DNA from: JBOGJI01 sp050747865
Lineage (GTDB): Bacteria > Acidobacteriota > Thermoanaerobaculia > Multivoradales > JAHEKO01
Length of the DNA: 7,877 nt
Assembly: GCA_050747865.1 (NCBI GenBank)
Contig: JBOGJI010000058.1
Location: 1-7,877 of the forward strand
Direction: 5' to 3'
In this document: one piece after another, positions 5,201 to 7,877 of the stretch
How positions within the stretch are numbered: the stretch's first letter is position 1
Layout of the letters: each line of letters begins with the position of its first letter
The notes under the pieces: generated by a model
What the model was told of the DNA's origin: nothing
What the model saw: the letters and a program-made list of their open reading frames with translations, nothing else
The model's database searches: none
Made by a program: the position numbers and the translations under genes

Positions 5201-6502
5201 TCAGCAGCCGCTGAGGATCGCCAAGACTTGCGGGATGGTAGCGGGGTGACTGGTGGACATGCCCTCCTCGAAGCGCGTCTGCTCCGCCTCCAGGCTCTCT
5301 TCGGCCAGGCTGGTGGCGGCCCGCGCGGCCTGGACCTGCTGCCAGGCGGACTCCAGGTTGCGGGCCGCGGTGCGCACCTCCGTGGCGATCTGCTGCGCGA
5401 GCACGCGGTAGCGCCTCTCCGCGTTGTCCAGCACGATCTCGGCACGGGCCGCCGCCGTGGAGACGAGCACGCTGCGGCGGCGCAGGACGCCCCGCAGGGT
5501 GCTCTCGTCGAGCAGGGCGGCTACGCGGCGGGCGAGATCACTGGGGCGGGCCATGGCGATGGCGGCGTAGCCGGGCGCCCAGCCATGACGCGCCCGGCGG
5601 GCGAGGAGGACGAGCTGGTCCGCGTAGTCATGACCCTGGGTGCCACCGAGCAGAACCCGGTCGTCGCAGGCGCGCTCGGCCTCGGTGGCGAGCTGGCGCG
5701 CCGCCGCCCAGACAAGCGGATTGAACCAGTGTACGGCGCAGGCGAGCCGGGCGGCGAGCTGCAGGAGCCAGTCGCCGCGGGAGACGTGGGCGAGCTCGTG
5801 GAGCAGCGCGTTGCGGCGCTCAGCTTCCGGCCACCCGTCCGCCTCGGGCGGCATCAAGACGACCGGCCGGCGCCAGCCCCAGGTCACCGGAACGGTAAGC
5901 GTGTCATGCCGGCGCAGCGAGACCGGGCGGGCGATCCCGAGCCGACGCGTCAGGCTCGCGAGGAGGCCCGCCCACCAGCGGCCCCCCGCCAGCTCGCTGG
6001 CGGAGCGCGCCAGCCGGCGAACCCGCAGGAGCCCGACGCCGAGCGGCAGGAGCGCCATCAGCAGTCCGACGACGTAGAGCGGACCGGCGAGCGTCTCGTA
6101 CGGCTTCCAGCTCGGTCTAGCGGCAAGGACCTCCTCGTTCCCGGTGCGCTCCACGGTCTGCGAGGGCGGCGGCGGCGGCAACGTCGCCTCCCTCGGATCC
6201 GCCGTCGTTGCGTCCGTCCTGCCCACCGACGTCGCGGCAAGAGCCTCGGATGGAGCATCCGGTGGCAACAGGGGCAGCTCCACCCCGGGCAGCGCTGCAG
6301 CCAGCGGCAACACCAGCAGCACCCCCATCGACAGGGTCCAGAGCAGATGCCGCACCGCCGCGGCGCGCCGGCCCGCGAGGCTCGCCAGGAGCCAGGCGAG
6401 AGCGACGACGGCGGTTCCCTGCAGGGCCAAACGCAGCAGCAGCCCGAGGACGCCCTCGACTCCTGCTACGGATCCGACGAGCTCAAGCATCGTCTGCAGC
6501 AT
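5201..6502 (-). CDS. BlaR1/MecR1-like M56 membrane metalloprotease fused in frame to a TolC-family fragment
   Basis: By family, M56 proteins sense a signal at the membrane and relieve repression by the partner BlaI protein. Of 433 residues, about 1-350 are a normal M56 antirepressor: membrane helices near 17-39, 51-72 and 141-160, a Pro-rich linker (108-113), the zinc motif HELAH (235-239) in LLHELAHVSRGDW, and the third-ligand region ATEAERACDDRVL (272-284). The protein should then enter its last helix and sensor tail (RRRSVLVSTAAA). Instead, residues about 352-418 are heptad-like coiled coil typical of the TolC/OEP outer-membrane efflux family (AERRYRVLAQQIATEVR, then LAEESLEAEQTRFEEGMSTS). 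After that come 15 unrelated residues and a stop. The catalytic part is intact; sensing is probably altered. Start ATG 6502 has AGGAGG (6515-6510) 7 nt upstream and overlaps the blaI stop by 20 bp, so the two are translationally coupled. Natural rearrangement or assembly chimera cannot be separated here. Confidence 0.85.
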   Translation of the reverse strand: MLQTMLELVGSVAGVEGVLGLLLRLALQGTAVVALAWLLASLAGRRAAAVRHLLWTLSMGVLLVLPLAAALPGVELPLLPPDAPSEALAATSVGRTDATTADPREATLPPPPPSQTVERTGNEEVLAARPSWKPYETLAGPLYVVGLLMALLPLGVGLLRVRRLARSASELAGGRWWAGLLASLTRRLGIARPVSLRRHDTLTVPVTWGWRRPVVLMPPEADGWPEAERRNALLHELAHVSRGDWLLQLAARLACAVHWFNPLVWAAARQLATEAERACDDRVLLGGTQGHDYADQLVLLARRARHGWAPGYAAIAMARPSDLARRVAALLDESTLRGVLRRRSVLVSTAAARAEIVLDNAERRYRVLAQQIATEVRTAARNLESAWQQVQAARAATSLAEESLEAEQTRFEEGMSTSHPATIPQVLAILSGC

Positions 6503-6893
6503 CTTTCGACCTCCTCGCCTGCTCGATCATCTTGCGCAGCCTGTCGAGCTCCTCTTCCGACAGCTCCTCGGCGCTCATGCCGAGCAGGCCCGTGACCGCC
6601 TGGGCCGGCGAGCCGTCGAAGAAGACCCGTACCAGGCGCGCTATCGCGGACTCCCGCGCCGCCTCCTTCGCCACCGTGGGCGAGTAGACATAACGCAGAT
6701 CCTCCTCGACGTGCACGACGTGCCCCTTCTCCTCCAGCCGTGCCAGCATTGCGCGGGCCGCGGAGTAACTCGGCGGATCGGGAAGCCGCGAGCGGACCTG
6801 CTCGGCCGTCGCCGTACCGAGCTCGTAGAGGATGTCCATGATCTGCCGCTCGCGCCGGCTCAACTCATTGCGGGGGTGCTGTTTTCTCAGCAT
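6483..6893 (-). CDS. blaI: BlaI/MecI-family transcriptional repressor
   Basis: This 136-residue protein is a Penicillinase_R/BlaI winged-helix repressor. Residues 11-70 give the DNA-binding domain (LSRRERQIMDILYELGTATAEQV, PPSYSAARAMLARLEEKGHV, then the wing HVEEDLRYVYSP), where the family has the usual 'S-T-V-x-x-x-L-x-R-L-x-x-KG' pattern. The remainder is the helical dimerisation part that the partner protease inactivates. It precedes and overlaps the M56 gene, the standard BlaI-BlaR1 order. I choose ATG 6893 because the conserved domain begins 10 residues later; the frame also stays open further upstream, to 6992, but that would run into the preceding gene. No Shine-Dalgarno is visible. 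The start segment is nearly identical to that of the upstream lipoprotein gene. The target genes are unknown; beta-lactam resistance should not be assumed, since no beta-lactamase is in view. Confidence 0.92.
   Translation of the reverse strand: MLRKQHPRNELSRRERQIMDILYELGTATAEQVRSRLPDPPSYSAARAMLARLEEKGHVVHVEEDLRYVYSPTVAKEAARESAIARLVRVFFDGSPAQAVTGLLGMSAEELSEEELDRLRKMIEQARRSKDAADDA
6876..6893. repeat. Direct repeat copy A, at blaI start codon
   Basis: GTGCTGTTTTCTCAGCAT here and GTGCTGTTTTCTTAGCAT at 7511-7528 differ at one of 18 bases. Both copies end exactly at an ATG (reverse strand), so both genes begin MLRKQH. This copy also contains a perfect small dyad, TGCTG-N6-CAGCA (6877-6892). Confidence 0.8.
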
Positions 6894-6913
6894 TGCACTA
6901 CCGAGCCATGCGG

Positions 6914-7528
6914 CTAACGCTTCGGACGGCCGGCCTCGCAGGTCGTTGCCGGGTCGGCGCGTATGAAGTCTGCCGTCCAGTTCGTCTCCCACGTGCGATC
7001 GTCATACGAGAACGCTTGCTCCCAACGAGCATGATCGTGGTCGAGCTTGTCCCACGTGTAGCGGACTTTGACGGGGCGGCCGTCGTCCTGGTCCTCGCCG
7101 TAGAGCTCGCCATGATCGCCGTCGAAGCCTCCGACCACCGGCGCTTCCAGCTTGCCGCTGGCGCTGCTTACCCAATAGATCGACCACTGGTTCTTCTCGA
7201 GGTCGAACGTGCGCAGGGTCAGGCCCGCCCATCCCTTCGTCGGGAAGTAGAGTTCGTCGACAATGGCCATGCCGCCAAGGTAGGGGGACATGCACAGCGT
7301 GGCGGGAAACTCCTCCCATTCGGCGCTGCCGACTCCACGCGCCTTCAAGCGGCGTTGGCGCGTCGTCCACGCGCCCGCGAAGTAATCGAAATCGTGAATG
7401 CCGCCGATGCGCGTGGTCGTGTAACCCGAGGAGGCTTGCGCCACGGGCTGCTCGACAGTTGCCGATGCGGGGGCCGCACACGCCGTGATCGAGAACGCGA
7501 GAAGAACAGCGTGCTGTTTTCTTAGCAT
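6914..7528 (-). CDS. Secreted/lipoprotein DUF1579-like protein
   Basis: The 204-residue product resembles the DUF1579-type group of exported beta-barrel-like proteins of unknown function: GGIHDFDYFAGAWTTRQRRL, then VGSAEWEEFPATLCMSPYLG, LRTFDLEKNQWSIYWVSS, and finally YTWDKLDHDHARWEQAFSYD followed by TWETNWTADF. The N-terminus is a short signal ending in a good lipobox, ITAC (Cys17), so it is probably lipid-anchored. Start ATG 7528 fits the signal peptide; there is no Shine-Dalgarno, and a candidate promoter leaves almost no leader. The stop (TAG, complement of 6914-6916) lies 20 bp before blaI, so lipoprotein, repressor and protease probably form one transcript. This makes it the likeliest visible target of the BlaI switch, which is an inference. 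The closest naming could also be simply 'hypothetical protein'. Confidence 0.8.
   Translation of the reverse strand: MLRKQHAVLLAFSITACAAPASATVEQPVAQASSGYTTTRIGGIHDFDYFAGAWTTRQRRLKARGVGSAEWEEFPATLCMSPYLGGMAIVDELYFPTKGWAGLTLRTFDLEKNQWSIYWVSSASGKLEAPVVGGFDGDHGELYGEDQDDGRPVKVRYTWDKLDHDHARWEQAFSYDDRTWETNWTADFIRADPATTCEAGRPKR
7511..7528. repeat. Direct repeat copy B, at lipoprotein start codon
   Basis: This is the second copy of the 18-bp repeat (one mismatch to 6876-6893), 635 bp away in the same orientation. Outside it, the next 8 bases on the promoter side share five matches, so the similarity extends weakly to about 26 bp; on the coding side it stops abruptly. AACAGC-GT-GCTGTT (7505-7518) is a perfect dyad overlapping this copy only. 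Confidence 0.8.
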
Positions 7529-7535
7529 GCCGCTA

Positions 7536-7566
7536 CATATACAGCACTCTCCCGCACACCTGTCAA
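7536..7566 (-). promoter_or_regulatory. Candidate sigma-70-type promoter of the lipoprotein-blaI-M56 operon
   Basis: On the reverse strand, a perfect -35 box TTGACA (7566-7561) is followed after 19 bases by TATATG (7541-7536), a fair -10. Transcription would start about 7530, making the message for ATG 7528 leaderless or nearly so, which fits the missing ribosome site. The spacer is longer than the ideal 17. Mirrored heptamers GTGCTGT (7511-7517) and ACAGCAC (7541-7547) flank the -10 and start codon and may be operator half-sites. Confidence 0.4.
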
Positions 7567-7664
7567 GAGTGAGACGGCCGAGCGTCGCCCGAGGCGTGTT
7601 CGATCTGCAGACCTGCGTCCCGGGGCAACCCGATCGACCGGATCTCCGTAAGATACGAGGTGAG

Positions 7665-7709
7665 ATGAACGAGCAACCCCGTATGTGTGGAGGAGTCCAG
7701 ACACCATGA
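7665..7709 (+). CDS. Possible 14-residue leader peptide overlapping the redoxin start
   Basis: ATG 7665, with GAGG (7657-7660) 4 nt upstream, opens a frame reading MNEQPRMCGGVQTP. Its TGA (7707-7709) overlaps the ATG of the redoxin gene as ATGA. The redoxin ribosome site GGAGGAG lies inside this frame, the arrangement expected for translational coupling. No conservation evidence is available, so it could be chance. Confidence 0.2.
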   Translation: MNEQPRMCGGVQTP

Positions 7710-7877
7710 AGAGAGTTCCCGCAACACTCACCTTCGTGCTCACCTTGGTTCTGGCCATGACGGCGCTGCCGCTCGCCGCCGGCGAGTACAACGCCGTGCT
7801 GGAGATCGGCGACCCGATGCCCAGCTTCGAGAAGCTGCCGGCCACCGAAGGCTCGACGCTGTCGTCCAGCGATCTCG
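7706..7877 (+). CDS. Exported thioredoxin-like (redoxin/TlpA-type) protein, N-terminal part only
   Basis: Fifty-seven codons are visible before the window ends. Residues 1-25 are a signal peptide (KR, then VPATLTFVLTLVLAMTALPL, with AA before the likely cleavage at GE). The mature part begins AVLEIGDPMPSFEKLPATEG, then STLSSSDL, the usual opening of AhpC/TSA-Redoxin thioredoxin-fold domains ('vGdpaPdFel...G...sLsdl'). The CxxC motif would come roughly 20-30 residues later, beyond the edge, so reductase versus peroxiredoxin cannot be decided. Start ATG 7706 has GGAGGAG (7689-7695) 10 nt upstream. The gene is divergent from the lipoprotein-blaI-M56 operon across a 177-bp gap. Confidence 0.75.
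   Translation, partial: MKRVPATLTFVLTLVLAMTALPLAAGEYNAVLEIGDPMPSFEKLPATEGSTLSSSDL

Noticed and set aside
5196..5208. GCTGC-TCA-GCAGC dyad at the end of the M56 gene
   Set aside because: Only 5 bp with a 3-base loop and no T-tract; too weak to call a terminator.
5228..6595. Forward open frame of 455 codons across the M56 gene
   Set aside because: Shadow of the protease gene; the translation is Arg/Gln/Gly-rich without domains, whereas the reverse strand has the HELAH motif and a good ribosome site.
6905..6940. Integron attC-like site (GGCTAACGC) between lipoprotein gene and blaI
   Set aside because: The core does not match GTTRRRY/RYYYAAC and no paired imperfect hairpin could be assembled around it.

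Overview
The window is high-GC bacterial chromosome: most third codon positions are G or C and all frames tend to stay open. Gene content (secreted EEP hydrolase, DUF4097-type repeat protein, BlaI/M56 pair, DUF1579-like lipoprotein, Uma2 protein, redoxin) fits a soil or sediment lineage such as Acidobacteriota. That assignment is a guess from gene style; there is no 16S rRNA or strong marker. The tmRNA is of the ordinary one-piece bacterial type.

Layout. (1) 1-93: the last bases of a group II intron, with a complete domain V hairpin and a likely domain VI; the rest lies left of the window. (2) 124-1116, +: a DusB-like tRNA-dihydrouridine synthase, followed after 2 bp by a secreted/lipoprotein EEP hydrolase whose domain ends near 1985 but whose frame has no stop until 3149. 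(3) 2040-3197, -: a secreted DUF4097-like protein built of ten DTGSGD-type repeats. It converges on the EEP gene, and a long inverted repeat (1993-2046) lies between them. (4) 3285-3740, +: a small two-helix membrane protein of unknown function. (5) 3825-4178, +: tmRNA (ssrA) with an encoded CCA and a nine-codon tag, followed by a strong intrinsic terminator. (6) 4232-4510, -: a truncated DUF6491-like fragment. (7) 4509-5117, +: a Uma2-family nuclease-fold protein. (8) 7528 back to 5201, -: a likely operon of DUF1579-like lipoprotein, BlaI-type repressor and M56 (BlaR1-like) membrane metalloprotease. (9) 7706-7877, +: the start of an exported thioredoxin-like protein, cut by the window edge.

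The functional units are the BlaI/M56 pair, which by family knowledge forms a protease-relieved repressor switch, probably controlling its own operon including the lipoprotein, and the tmRNA rescue system. The most unusual points are: the M56 gene loses its C-terminus and runs in frame into about 200 bp of TolC-family efflux-protein coiled coil; the start regions of the lipoprotein and blaI genes share an 18-bp near-identical repeat 635 bp apart; and the EEP gene appears to have lost its stop codon by a one-base shift inside a mirrored terminator. I found no defence island, CRISPR array or clearly new multi-gene system.
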